This document shows, piece after piece, positions 32,495-40,136 of a DNA stretch of 64,000 nt (position 1 is its first letter; each line of letters starts with the position of its first letter). The position numbers and the translations under genes are program-made. The notes under the pieces were generated by a model. It was not told where the DNA came from. It saw only the letters and a list, made by a program, of their open reading frames with translations, and searched no databases. The DNA is from Spongiibacter marinus. Its GTDB lineage: Bacteria; Pseudomonadota; Gammaproteobacteria; Pseudomonadales; Spongiibacteraceae. Where the stretch lies: the NCBI RefSeq assembly GCF_016906995.1, contig NZ_JAFBBD010000005.1, forward strand, positions 186,001 to 250,000, read 5' to 3'.

Positions 32495-32953
32495 TTACAG
32501 TTGTTCGTCTGCGATCTTGTGAATGGCCTTGCGGATGCGGGCATAGGTGCCGCAGCGGCAGATATTGCCAGACATGGCTTCATCAATATCGCGGTCGCTG
32601 GGCGAGCGGTTTTCCGTCAGTAAGGCCGTGGCCGCCATCACCTGCCCGGACTGGCAGTACCCGCACTGGGGAACGTTTAGCTCTTGCCAGGCCTGCTGAA
32701 CCAGCCGGCCGATCTGCTGTTGGTCAATCGCTTCCACGGTGGTGATGTTGTGGCCCTCAGCGGCGCTAATTGGCATGACGCAGGAGCGGGTGGGCTGGTC
32801 GTCAACATGCACCGTACAGGCGCCACACAGGGCTTGTCCGCAGCCGTATTTGCTGCCCGTGAGCTTTAAATCTTCGCGCAAAACCCACAGCAGGGGTTTA
32901 TCTTCGGGTACGTCAACGGTGTGGTCTTCACCATTTACTCGGATTGTAAACAT
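32495..32953 (-). CDS. 2Fe-2S subunit of the molybdenum hydroxylase (IorA-like)
   Basis: 152 aa. The plant-type ferredoxin cluster ligands are in YGCGQALCGACTVHVDD plus a further Cys (TRSC). The second, helical 2Fe-2S domain has CGYCQSGQVM and ICRCGTYARIRKAI. It has no signal peptide and is expected to be exported by hitch-hiking on its Tat-tagged partner. First gene of the operon; the Mo subunit starts 10 bases after the stop. Confidence 0.93.
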   Translation of the reverse strand: MFTIRVNGEDHTVDVPEDKPLLWVLREDLKLTGSKYGCGQALCGACTVHVDDQPTRSCVMPISAAEGHNITTVEAIDQQQIGRLVQQAWQELNVPQCGYCQSGQVMAATALLTENRSPSDRDIDEAMSGNICRCGTYARIRKAIHKIADEQL

Positions 32954-33121
32954 GACTTCTCCTGCACTCTTATTATGTGTGGAACGGTGGAGTGCTTTGG
33001 CAATTGTAGAGTGTTTGATCGCGCTGCGCTTGCACCTAGCGCACAGTCCAGCAACGTTGCCGCGATAGTGTAAACCCTATCTTTACGAACGTTAATCTGC
33101 TTTGGATCACGCGGTGAAAAT

Positions 33122-34123
33122 TTACACGCTCAGCTTGAGGGCGGGCTCCTGGACCAATGCCAGTTGCTCGCGCAGCATCAGTATGTGCTCGCCCCAATAG
33201 CGCTCGGTGTTAAACCAGGGGAAGGCGCGGGGAAAGGCGGGGTCGCTCCAGCGCTGCGCTAGCCACGCCGCGTGGTGCATGATGCGCAGCCCGCGCAGGG
33301 CCTCCACCAGCATCAATTCGCGGCTGTCGAAGCTGCGAAACTCCTCGTAGCCCTCGACCAGCTCCATCAGTGCTTTTTGGCGAGCATCAGAATCGCCGGA
33401 GAGAAACATCCACAGGTCTTGGATAGCCGGCGCCATGCGGCTGTCGTCAAAATCGACCAGCTGGGTGTCGCCGTCGCGCCACAATATATTGCCAATGTGG
33501 CCGTCGCCGTGGCAGCGAATATTGCGCGCTTGGCAGTCGCTAAAACGTTGTTCAATTAACGCCAATAAGTCGCGGGCCAGGCTCTCGTAGGCCTGGCGCA
33601 GGCTGTCCGGAATAAAGTCATTTTCCAGCAGATAGTGGCTGCTGTGCTCGCCAAAGGTTTGCGGGGTGAGGGTCGGACGGTGCTGGAAATCTTCCGTTTC
33701 GCCCACCAGGTGAAGGCGGCCGAACAGGCGCCCCAATTGAAACAGGTTTTCCATGTCATCCAGCGCCGGGGCGTGACCGCCGCGCCGGGGGTAAAGCGCG
33801 AAGCGATACCCTTCGTGTTCGAACAGGCTCTGCCCATCGTCGTTTTGCCAGGGCGGGATCACTGGGATGTCTGCATCACACAGCTGCTGTGTAAAGCGAT
33901 GTTCCTCGCTGATCTGGGCGTTGCTCCAGCGCTGCGGGCGATAAAACTTAACCACGAGAGGCTCGGCGTCTTCGATGCCGAACTGATAAACTCGGTTCTC
34001 GTAACTGTTCAGTGGGAACACGCGCAGGTCGCTGACAAACCCCAGAGACTCGACAGCGTCAATAACGCGATCGGGGTCGAGGGCGGCAAAGTTTTGCTGG
34101 TCGGTATTGTCGGTGGCCTTCAT
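33122..34123 (-). CDS. srkA: Stress response Ser/Thr kinase SrkA (YihE/RdoA)
   Basis: 333 aa APH-fold protein kinase. In E. coli it counters MazEF-linked cell death and envelope stress. The brace region RCHGDGHIGNILWRD supplies the catalytic Asp, and QLVDFDDSRMAPAIQDLWM the metal-binding Asp. N-terminus with NSYENRVYQFG and VVKFYRPQRW (phosphate-anchoring Lys) is characteristic. In E. coli the gene precedes dsbA; here comF lies 18 bases upstream... downstream order is comF then srkA, both on the minus strand, so they may be co-transcribed from the comF promoter. Confidence 0.93.
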   Translation of the reverse strand: MKATDNTDQQNFAALDPDRVIDAVESLGFVSDLRVFPLNSYENRVYQFGIEDAEPLVVKFYRPQRWSNAQISEEHRFTQQLCDADIPVIPPWQNDDGQSLFEHEGYRFALYPRRGGHAPALDDMENLFQLGRLFGRLHLVGETEDFQHRPTLTPQTFGEHSSHYLLENDFIPDSLRQAYESLARDLLALIEQRFSDCQARNIRCHGDGHIGNILWRDGDTQLVDFDDSRMAPAIQDLWMFLSGDSDARQKALMELVEGYEEFRSFDSRELMLVEALRGLRIMHHAAWLAQRWSDPAFPRAFPWFNTERYWGEHILMLREQLALVQEPALKLSV

Positions 34124-34141
34124 GGTATTCCCATTGGCGAG

Positions 34142-34861
34142 TCATTGGCCGGGCGCGGGAGTCCGGGCCAGGCACCAGACGTCTACTCGCGTTGCGCCGG
34201 CGCGCAGCAGTATAGCGGCCGCCGCATTGGCTGTCGTGCCTGTGGTGAGCACATCGTCGACCAGTGCCAGGTGCTTGCCGCGAATGCGGTCGGGATTTGC
34301 CAGGTGGAAGGCATTTTTCATATTGCGGCGGCGCTCTGCCGCCGTCAGCCCCTGTTGTGGCGGTGTCGCATGCTGGCGGCGAAGTAGATCCGCGACCGGG
34401 ATCGCTAGGGCGTTCCCCCAAAATTGACTGACAAGCAGCGACTGGTTGTAGCCGCGTTGCCAGCGACGCCGCCAATGCAGGGGTACGGGCACGAGCGCAT
34501 CGGGAAGCGGTTCGGCAGCCGCCGCCGAGCAGCGCTCTAACCAAAGTTGTGCCAATAGGCGGCCGCTGGGCGGCTTGGCGTGATGTTTAAAGTCGGCGAG
34601 CAGGCTGTCCACCGGGAAGCGGTAATTCAGTGCACACAGGCATTGATGAAAGCGCGGCGGCCGTTGTAGGCAGCGGCCGCATAGCTCGGCATTCGCCGTG
34701 GCTAGCGGCAGCGCGCAGCGTCGGCAATGGTGGCCCAGCCAGGGCAGCGTGTCACGACAGGCGGGGCAGATCTCCGTGGTGGCGCCGCTGTGATCCAGGC
34801 ACAGCAGGCATTGGAGTGGGAAGAGGCGTTGCAATGAGGCGCGAATCGACTTGTAAACCAT
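34142..34861 (-). CDS. comF: ComF family phosphoribosyltransferase-like protein
   Basis: 239 aa. An N-terminal zinc-finger-like region has five Cys pairs (CLLCLDH, CPACRD, CRRCALP, CGRCLQ). The type I phosphoribosyltransferase domain has HWRRRWQRGYNQS and the PRPP loop LALVDDVLTTGTT. ComF proteins are needed for DNA uptake in naturally competent bacteria, and GntX-type relatives for use of DNA as a nutrient. The ATG at 34861 lies inside the BirA-type operator of the divergent biotin genes, as is common in this group. Confidence 0.92.
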   Translation of the reverse strand: MVYKSIRASLQRLFPLQCLLCLDHSGATTEICPACRDTLPWLGHHCRRCALPLATANAELCGRCLQRPPRFHQCLCALNYRFPVDSLLADFKHHAKPPSGRLLAQLWLERCSAAAAEPLPDALVPVPLHWRRRWQRGYNQSLLVSQFWGNALAIPVADLLRRQHATPPQQGLTAAERRRNMKNAFHLANPDRIRGKHLALVDDVLTTGTTANAAAAILLRAGATRVDVWCLARTPAPGQ

Positions 34862-34883
34862 GGCGTCCTGCGTTGGTTGACAG
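34851..34883. promoter_or_regulatory. BirA (biotin repressor) operator
   Basis: TTGTAAACC (34851-34859), a 15-base spacer, then GGTTGACAG (34875-34883). This fits the proteobacterial BirA consensus TTGTAAACC-N14/15-GGTTTACAA with a perfect left half and 7 of 9 in the right half. The right half covers the -35 of the bioB promoter and the left half covers the comF start codon, so biotinyl-AMP-loaded BirA could repress the bio operon and perhaps comF. Confidence 0.8.
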
Positions 34884-34904
34884 CGAAGGGGCTGCCTGTA
34901 TCAT
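34877..34904 (+). promoter_or_regulatory. bioB promoter
   Basis: TTGACA (34877-34882, perfect -35), 16-base spacer, TATCAT (34899-34904, 5 of 6 in the -10). The start codon of bioB is 36 bases further on. The -35 lies in the BirA right half-site. Confidence 0.7.
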
Positions 34905-34940
34905 TATAGCCTTTCGATCAGCCCCTAGAGATTGTCAGAT

Positions 34941-35999
34941 ATGAGCAGTATGGAAGCGTCTTCAATTCGTCACGACTGGAGCCCTGAGGAAGTTCAAGCC
35001 CTGTTTGAACAACCTTTTAATGACCTGCTGTTTCAAGCACAAAGCGTTCACCGCGCGAATTTCGATGCCAATAGCGTTCAGGTAAGCACGCTGCTGTCGA
35101 TCAAAACGGGCGCTTGCCCGGAGGACTGCAAATACTGCCCGCAGAGCAACCGCTACGACACTGGCTTGGAAAAAGAAAAGCTAATGGAAGTGGAAAAAGT
35201 GCTGCAAGAGGCACGTGCTGCCAAGGCGCAGGGTTCGACCCGGTTCTGCATGGGGGCGGCGTGGCGCTCACCCAAGAAGAAGGATATGCCCTACGTGACC
35301 GCCATGGTGAAGGGTGTGAAAGAGATGGGGATGGAAACCTGCATGACCCTCGGGATGCTCAGCGGTGAGCAGGCTGCGGAGCTGGCTGAGGCGGGGCTGG
35401 ATTACTACAACCACAACCTCGATACCTCGCCGGAGTACTACGGTGAAATTATCACTACACGCACCTACGGCGACCGCCTGAACACGCTGGCGAATGTGCG
35501 CGATGCGGGTATTAAGGTGTGCAGCGGAGGAATCGTTGGCATGGGCGAGTCCGTGAAAGACCGCGCCGGCCTGCTTATCCAGTTGGCCAACCTGCCGGAG
35601 CACCCCGAGAGCGTGCCCATCAATATGTTGGTGCGTGTGGAAGGGACGCCCCTGGCTGAAGAAGTTGACCTCGACCCCTTCGACTTTATTCGCACCATCG
35701 CGGTGGCGCGTATCCTGATGCCTAAATCCCACGTGCGCCTGTCGGCGGGGCGTGAAGAGATGAACGAGCAAATGCATGCCCTGGCGTATTTTGCCGGTGC
35801 CAACTCGATCTTCTACGGCGAAAAGCTGCTTACCACGCCAAACCCTGAAGCCAACAAGGATCTGCAGTTGTTCGAGCGCCTCGGTATCAAACCCGAGCAG
35901 CGCTGCGCTGAGGCCGATGATGAGGCGACGGAAGCGGCTCTGCTGGGTGAGATGGAAAAAGCGCGCAACGACAAATTTTTCTACGACGCAACAGCATAA
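34941..35999 (+). CDS. bioB: Biotin synthase BioB
   Basis: Radical-SAM enzyme inserting sulfur into dethiobiotin. 352 aa from the ATG at 34941; a TTG at 34932 is also in frame but less likely. The radical cluster motif is [10 protein letters not shown]; the 2Fe-2S ligand regions [19 protein letters not shown] and [12 protein letters not shown], and the Arg in HVRLSAGR, are conserved. First gene of bioB-bioF-bioHC-bioD. The Shine-Dalgarno is weak. A short C-terminal tail extends past the usual core. Confidence 0.97.
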   Translation: MSSMEASSIRHDWSPEEVQALFEQPFNDLLFQAQSVHRANFDANSVQVSTLLSIKTGACPEDCKYCPQSNRYDTGLEKEKLMEVEKVLQEARAAKAQGSTRFCMGAAWRSPKKKDMPYVTAMVKGVKEMGMETCMTLGMLSGEQAAELAEAGLDYYNHNLDTSPEYYGEIITTRTYGDRLNTLANVRDAGIKVCSGGIVGMGESVKDRAGLLIQLANLPEHPESVPINMLVRVEGTPLAEEVDLDPFDFIRTIAVARILMPKSHVRLSAGREEMNEQMHALAYFAGANSIFYGEKLLTTPNPEANKDLQLFERLGIKPEQRCAEADDEATEAALLGEMEKARNDKFFYDATA

Positions 36000-36004
36000 A
36001 CGCC

Positions 36005-37210
36005 GTGACAACGCCAACCATGGAGCTGCACCTACAGCAGCGGCTGGCGGAGCGTCGCGAGCAGTCGTTATATCGACACCGCCGAGAGCTGGGGAGTGCA
36101 CAAGGTGCGCGCATCCAGCTCAACGGCCGCACCGTGCTGCAGTTCTGCAGTAATGACTATCTCGGACACGCCGGCCATCCCAAACTCATTGAAGCCATGC
36201 AGGCTGCCGCCAAAGACTATGGTGTGGGCGGTGGCGCATCGCACCTGATCTGCGGCCATTCCAGTCTGCATCACGAGCTGGAGGAGCGCCTCGCCGAATT
36301 TACCGGCAGGGAGCGCGCGCTGCTTTTCTCCACTGGCTACATGGCGAATTTGGGGCTTATTGCTGGCTTGATGCAGCGCGGCGACCACCTGCTAGAAGAT
36401 CGCTTGAACCACGCCTCGCTGCTGGATGGCGGCTTGCTAAGCGGCGCAAAAATGCAGCGCTTTCAACACAGCGACACAGCGGATCTCGAGCGCCGACTGA
36501 AAAAACTCCCCCACACTGGCCAGCGCTTGATTGCGGTAGACGCGGTTTACAGCATGGACGGCGATCTGGCCCCTCTGGCTGAGATGGCCGACCTGGCTCG
36601 CGGGCACAATGCCTGGCTGATGGCCGACGACGCGCACGGCTTTGGCGTGCTGGGCGAGCGCGGTGCAGGAACGGCTGAAATGCTCGGCCTGGATACCCGG
36701 CAATTGCCAGTACTTATGGCCACACTCGGCAAGGCGCTGGGCAGCTTTGGCGCCTTCATCGCCGGAAGCGCGACGCTGATCGAAAGCCTGATCCAGTTTG
36801 CGCGCCCCTATATTTACACCACCGCCATGCCTCCGGCAGTCGCAGCGGCAACGCTGGCATCGCTGGACCTCCTGCACAGTGAGGGCTGGCGTCGGCAGCG
36901 TTTGGCTGAGCACATCGGCTTTTTTCGGGCGGAAGCGAAGCGCCTGGGGCTGCCGCTAATGGCATCGCAAACCGCGATTCAGCCGCTGATGGTGAATGAC
37001 GATGCCCTGGCATTGGCGCTGAGTCGTGAGTTGGAAGCTCGCGGCGTACTGGTTTCCGCTATCCGCCCCCCCACCGTGCCGCTCGGTACCGCGCGGCTGC
37101 GCATCACCTTGAGTGCCGCGCACAGCCGGGAAGATATTGAACAGCTGTTAACGACGCTCGAATCAGCATGTTGGGATGTGGCGCCGCAATTGCTGGAATT
37201 TCATTCGTGA
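36005..37210 (+). CDS. bioF: 8-amino-7-oxononanoate synthase BioF
   Basis: PLP enzyme condensing pimeloyl-ACP with L-alanine. 401 aa from GTG 36005; the ATG at 36020 is an alternative. GVGGGASHLICGHSSLHHELE, DRLNHASLLDG, DDAHGFGVLGERGAG and the PLP Lys in MATLGKALGSFGAF identify it. Five bases after bioB. The stop overlaps the GTG start of the next gene (GTGA). Confidence 0.96.
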   Translation: MTTPTMELHLQQRLAERREQSLYRHRRELGSAQGARIQLNGRTVLQFCSNDYLGHAGHPKLIEAMQAAAKDYGVGGGASHLICGHSSLHHELEERLAEFTGRERALLFSTGYMANLGLIAGLMQRGDHLLEDRLNHASLLDGGLLSGAKMQRFQHSDTADLERRLKKLPHTGQRLIAVDAVYSMDGDLAPLAEMADLARGHNAWLMADDAHGFGVLGERGAGTAEMLGLDTRQLPVLMATLGKALGSFGAFIAGSATLIESLIQFARPYIYTTAMPPAVAAATLASLDLLHSEGWRRQRLAEHIGFFRAEAKRLGLPLMASQTAIQPLMVNDDALALALSRELEARGVLVSAIRPPTVPLGTARLRITLSAAHSREDIEQLLTTLESACWDVAPQLLEFHS

Positions 37211-38772
37211 GTGCACTCTACCGAGAGCGCCTGCCGTCAAGCTCGGATGCCTCTGCTGAGCTGGTGCTGCTGCACGGCTGGGGTAGCTGCAGTGAAATTT
37301 GGCGGCCGCTGTTGCCAGCACTGCGAGCGAATTTCTCGGTAACTATTATTGACCTGCCTGGCTGCGGTCGAAGCCCGCTACTGGCCGATATGTCGGTTGA
37401 ATCTGTTGTGCAGGCGCTGCTGACGCAACTGCCCACCCGCGCTTTATATGTGGGCTGGTCGCTGGGAGGGCTGCTGGCAGGCGAGCTGGCGCTCGCTGCA
37501 CCGGGTCGCGTGAGCGGCTTGGTTCGCCTTGCCAGCAATTTGCGTTTTGTTGCCAATGAGCAGTGGTCGCAGGCCATGCCCGGAGAAGATTTTGCCGCGT
37601 TCTACACTGGCTTGCTGGAGCAGCCGGAAAAAACACGGAAGCGTTTCAATACCCTGCAGTTGCAGGGCGATGTCAGCGCACGCGCGCTGCGTCGACTGTT
37701 GCCGTTGTGCCACGCGGAGCCGGAGGCGCTGCGCTGGGGGCTGGATTGTCTGCGCGAACTGGATCAGCGCGAGACCTACGCGGGCTTGTCGTGCCCGGTG
37801 ATGAATATCTACGGTAGTGACGATGCGCTGGTGCCCGCTGCCCTGGCAGAAACGGTGCCCGCTGCCCGCAGCCTGTGTTACGCCGGAGCAGGGCATATCC
37901 CTTTTTTGTCGCAGCCAGAGCAGTTTGTTAGCGACATTATCTCCTTTGAAAAAGACTGTATTGCCGAGGCGATGCCACCTGGCATTGAGCGCCATTTTAA
38001 AAAGCGCGATGTCGCGCGATCCTTCTCCCGGGCGGCAAACAGTTACGACCGTGCCGCGACCTTGCAGCGCCGGGTCGCGGACGAACTATTTCGCTTGCTT
38101 GCCCACCAGCGTGCACCACAAACGCTGGTCGATCTGGGCTGCGGCACTGGCTACAGCTTGCCAGCGTTGCGTCAGCGCTTTAACGATGCCCAGCTTGTTG
38201 GTGTCGACCTGGCTGAGGGAATGCTTGCCTATGCGAGCGAGCATCACTCTGAAGACTGCCGGCAGTGGGTCTGCGGCGATGCTGAAGACCTGCCGCTGGC
38301 CGATGCCCGTGTCGATCTGCTGTTTTCCAGCCTGTCTTTACAGTGGTGCGAAAATGTATCGGCGCTGTTTTCAGAGATTGACCGGGTGTTGGCCCCGGGC
38401 GGCAAAGCCTTCATCGCAACCCTTGGCCCCGAGACATTGTTCGAGCTTCGCGAGGCGTGGCAAAACGTTGATGGCTATGCCCATGTGAACCGCTTTATCC
38501 CCCGGCAGGCGCTGGACACGGCCATTGCCGCGTCGGGGCTGCGGGTGCAGTGGCAGGAGGCTACCGAGGTGCTGTATTACCCGACGGTGACCGCCCTGAC
38601 CCGAGAGCTCAAACAGCTGGGCGTGAGCAATGTGAATCGCGACCGCCCTCAGGGGCTGGCTAGTCGCAAACGCTTGCAAGCACTGCAGCAGGCCTACGAA
38701 GCATTTCGCCAACCGGCCGGGCTGCCCGCCAGTTATCAGGTGTGGTACCTGGAGCTGGATAAACAACCTTAG
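37207..38772 (+). CDS. bioHC: Fused pimeloyl-ACP methyl ester esterase and malonyl-ACP O-methyltransferase (BioH-BioC)
   Basis: 521 aa from GTG 37207, which overlaps the bioF stop by 4 bases; the TTG at 37168 would add 13 residues inside bioF. The N-terminal half (about 1-245) is an alpha/beta hydrolase with LLHGWGSCSEIW, nucleophile in GWSLGG, acid in YGSDDALVP and base in AGHIPFLSQP. The C-terminal half (about 260-521) is a class I methyltransferase with VDLGCGTGYSLPAL and the BioC start pattern KRDVARSFSRAANSYDRAA. BioC methylates malonyl-ACP to start pimelate synthesis and BioH removes the methyl group at the end. The same fusion is known from Saccharophagus and Teredinibacter. Confidence 0.95.
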   Translation: MSALYRERLPSSSDASAELVLLHGWGSCSEIWRPLLPALRANFSVTIIDLPGCGRSPLLADMSVESVVQALLTQLPTRALYVGWSLGGLLAGELALAAPGRVSGLVRLASNLRFVANEQWSQAMPGEDFAAFYTGLLEQPEKTRKRFNTLQLQGDVSARALRRLLPLCHAEPEALRWGLDCLRELDQRETYAGLSCPVMNIYGSDDALVPAALAETVPAARSLCYAGAGHIPFLSQPEQFVSDIISFEKDCIAEAMPPGIERHFKKRDVARSFSRAANSYDRAATLQRRVADELFRLLAHQRAPQTLVDLGCGTGYSLPALRQRFNDAQLVGVDLAEGMLAYASEHHSEDCRQWVCGDAEDLPLADARVDLLFSSLSLQWCENVSALFSEIDRVLAPGGKAFIATLGPETLFELREAWQNVDGYAHVNRFIPRQALDTAIAASGLRVQWQEATEVLYYPTVTALTRELKQLGVSNVNRDRPQGLASRKRLQALQQAYEAFRQPAGLPASYQVWYLELDKQP

Positions 38773-38784
38773 AGGAGCACCCTG

Positions 38785-39480
38785 ATGACGCGCCGCCAAA
38801 AGCTGTTTATCGCTGGTACCGATACCGATGCGGGTAAAACCCTGATCGCCTGCGGCGTGCTTGAAGCCGCCAGGCAGCAGGGCTTGCGCACCCTGGCGCT
38901 GAAACCGGTAGCGGCGGGGGCGGAACTGGTTGATGGCGAGTTGCGTAACGACGATGCGCTGGCGTTGATGTCGGCGATGTCCGAGTCGATGAGCTACGAA
39001 CAGGTAAATCCGGTGGTTTTTGCAGAGCCGATTGCCCCGCATATCGCTGCCGAGCGGGCTGGACGGCGCTTGAGCGCTGCCCAATTGGCGGGCTATTGCC
39101 GCGGCGCGATGATGCGCCCCGCTGACCTGTTATTGGTAGAGGGGGCCGGTGGCTGGCGAGTACCGTTAAACCAGCGCGAGACCCTGGCGGACTTGGTTAT
39201 AGAGTTAAATTTGCCGGTGGTTCTGGTGGTGGGAATGAAGCTCGGTTGTATTAATCATGCACTGTTAAGCGCGGAGGCAATTCGTAGCGACGGCTTGCCA
39301 CTGGCGGGCTGGGTGGCAAACCGAGTAGACCCGGAAATGGCCCGTTTTGACGAGAACCTTGAAACCTTGAAGGCGATGCTTCCCGCACCTTGTCTCGGGG
39401 TGGTGCCGCACCTGGGCAAGGGGGCAAGTGGTGTGGATGTGGCACCGTTTATCGACCTAGCGGCGCTGCAAATCCCCTGA
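38785..39480 (+). CDS. bioD: Dethiobiotin synthetase BioD
   Basis: ATP-dependent carboxylation of 7,8-diaminopelargonic acid to close the ureido ring. 231 aa. P-loop GTDTDAGKTLIACG, substrate segment TLALKPVAAGAE, and VEGAGGWRVPL are characteristic. AGAGGAG precedes the ATG. Last gene of the operon; bioA is not in this window. Confidence 0.95.
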   Translation: MTRRQKLFIAGTDTDAGKTLIACGVLEAARQQGLRTLALKPVAAGAELVDGELRNDDALALMSAMSESMSYEQVNPVVFAEPIAPHIAAERAGRRLSAAQLAGYCRGAMMRPADLLLVEGAGGWRVPLNQRETLADLVIELNLPVVLVVGMKLGCINHALLSAEAIRSDGLPLAGWVANRVDPEMARFDENLETLKAMLPAPCLGVVPHLGKGASGVDVAPFIDLAALQIP

Positions 39481-39507
39481 TGCTTTGGCGGCGCGCGCCA
39501 GTGCGCG

Positions 39508-39877
39508 TCAGCATTTCTCTACGGCTTCTTCCATCGTGGTGGCTTCATCGCGGGCTTGGCTACTGTCATCAAACATGGCTTTCACCGTATCTCGCTGCAT
39601 AACATTGGAATAGATGTAGCAGTGAAAGACGCAGCCGTTTTCTGCCGCCCACGCGGCAAACTGCCTACCCATTTCTATGACCTCGGGGGTGTGTAGCTCA
39701 TAACCGCGCAGGTCGATAATCCGCGCCCAGGGGCGGCCATTTAAACGGCGAATGTGCGCGCGTAAATCGCGGCCATAGTGCTCGGCGGCTTCGGCGTTCC
39801 AGGTACCCAATAGCTCAGCGGTGATAATGTCATCGTCGCAGTGGAGTTTGTGCTCACCGTGGGGGGCGGTAATTCAT
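39508..39877 (-). pseudogene. Small conserved protein broken by a frameshift in a six-C tract
   Basis: The open frame from TTG 39810 to 39508 gives 100 aa (WNAEAAEHYGRDLRAHIRRL at the start). Upstream, an ATG at 39877 begins MNYRP but stops after 7 codons. If the run of six G on the plus strand (39861-39866) is read as five, both parts join into a 122-aa protein starting MNYRPHGEHKLHCDDDIITA, with the family-like pattern of a sugar-strand start, LLGTWN and WARIIDLRGYEL. It resembles the STAS/SpoIIAA-like small proteins common in gammaproteobacteria. The break may be a real mutation, phase variation or a sequencing error. Confidence 0.7.
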
Positions 39878-39896
39878 AGGTTTTCGTCTATGGTTC

Positions 39897-40106
39897 TTAG
39901 TATCTGGGGCCAAGATTAGCGTCATCCATCTTTTTGGCTAAATCCGTAGAATTCCCTAGCAAAGCGTCATAATTATGTAAGTTTATGTTTTTGCTGGGTT
40001 TAGTGCTGATTTTATTGGCCGAGATGACAAAATACTTGATCTTTTCGGCCTTGCGCAACGTAGATAAATCGATATAGTTGTCACCGTCAACATTGCAGCG
40101 ATTCAT
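39897..40106 (-). CDS. Hypothetical small protein in an AT-rich patch
   Basis: 69 codons, ATG at 40106, in a stretch noticeably richer in A and T than its neighbours. The product is Lys/Asn/Ile-rich (IKYFVISANKISTKPSKNIN), with codon use unlike the rest of the window. No family was recognised and the ribosome binding site is poor (GCGAG). It might be a fragment of a transferred gene or a non-coding AT-rich spacer with a chance frame. Confidence 0.3.
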   Translation of the reverse strand: MNRCNVDGDNYIDLSTLRKAEKIKYFVISANKISTKPSKNINLHNYDALLGNSTDLAKKMDDANLGPRY

Positions 40107-40136
40107 CGCTCGCAGTAACTAACGTGAGGTTTCATC

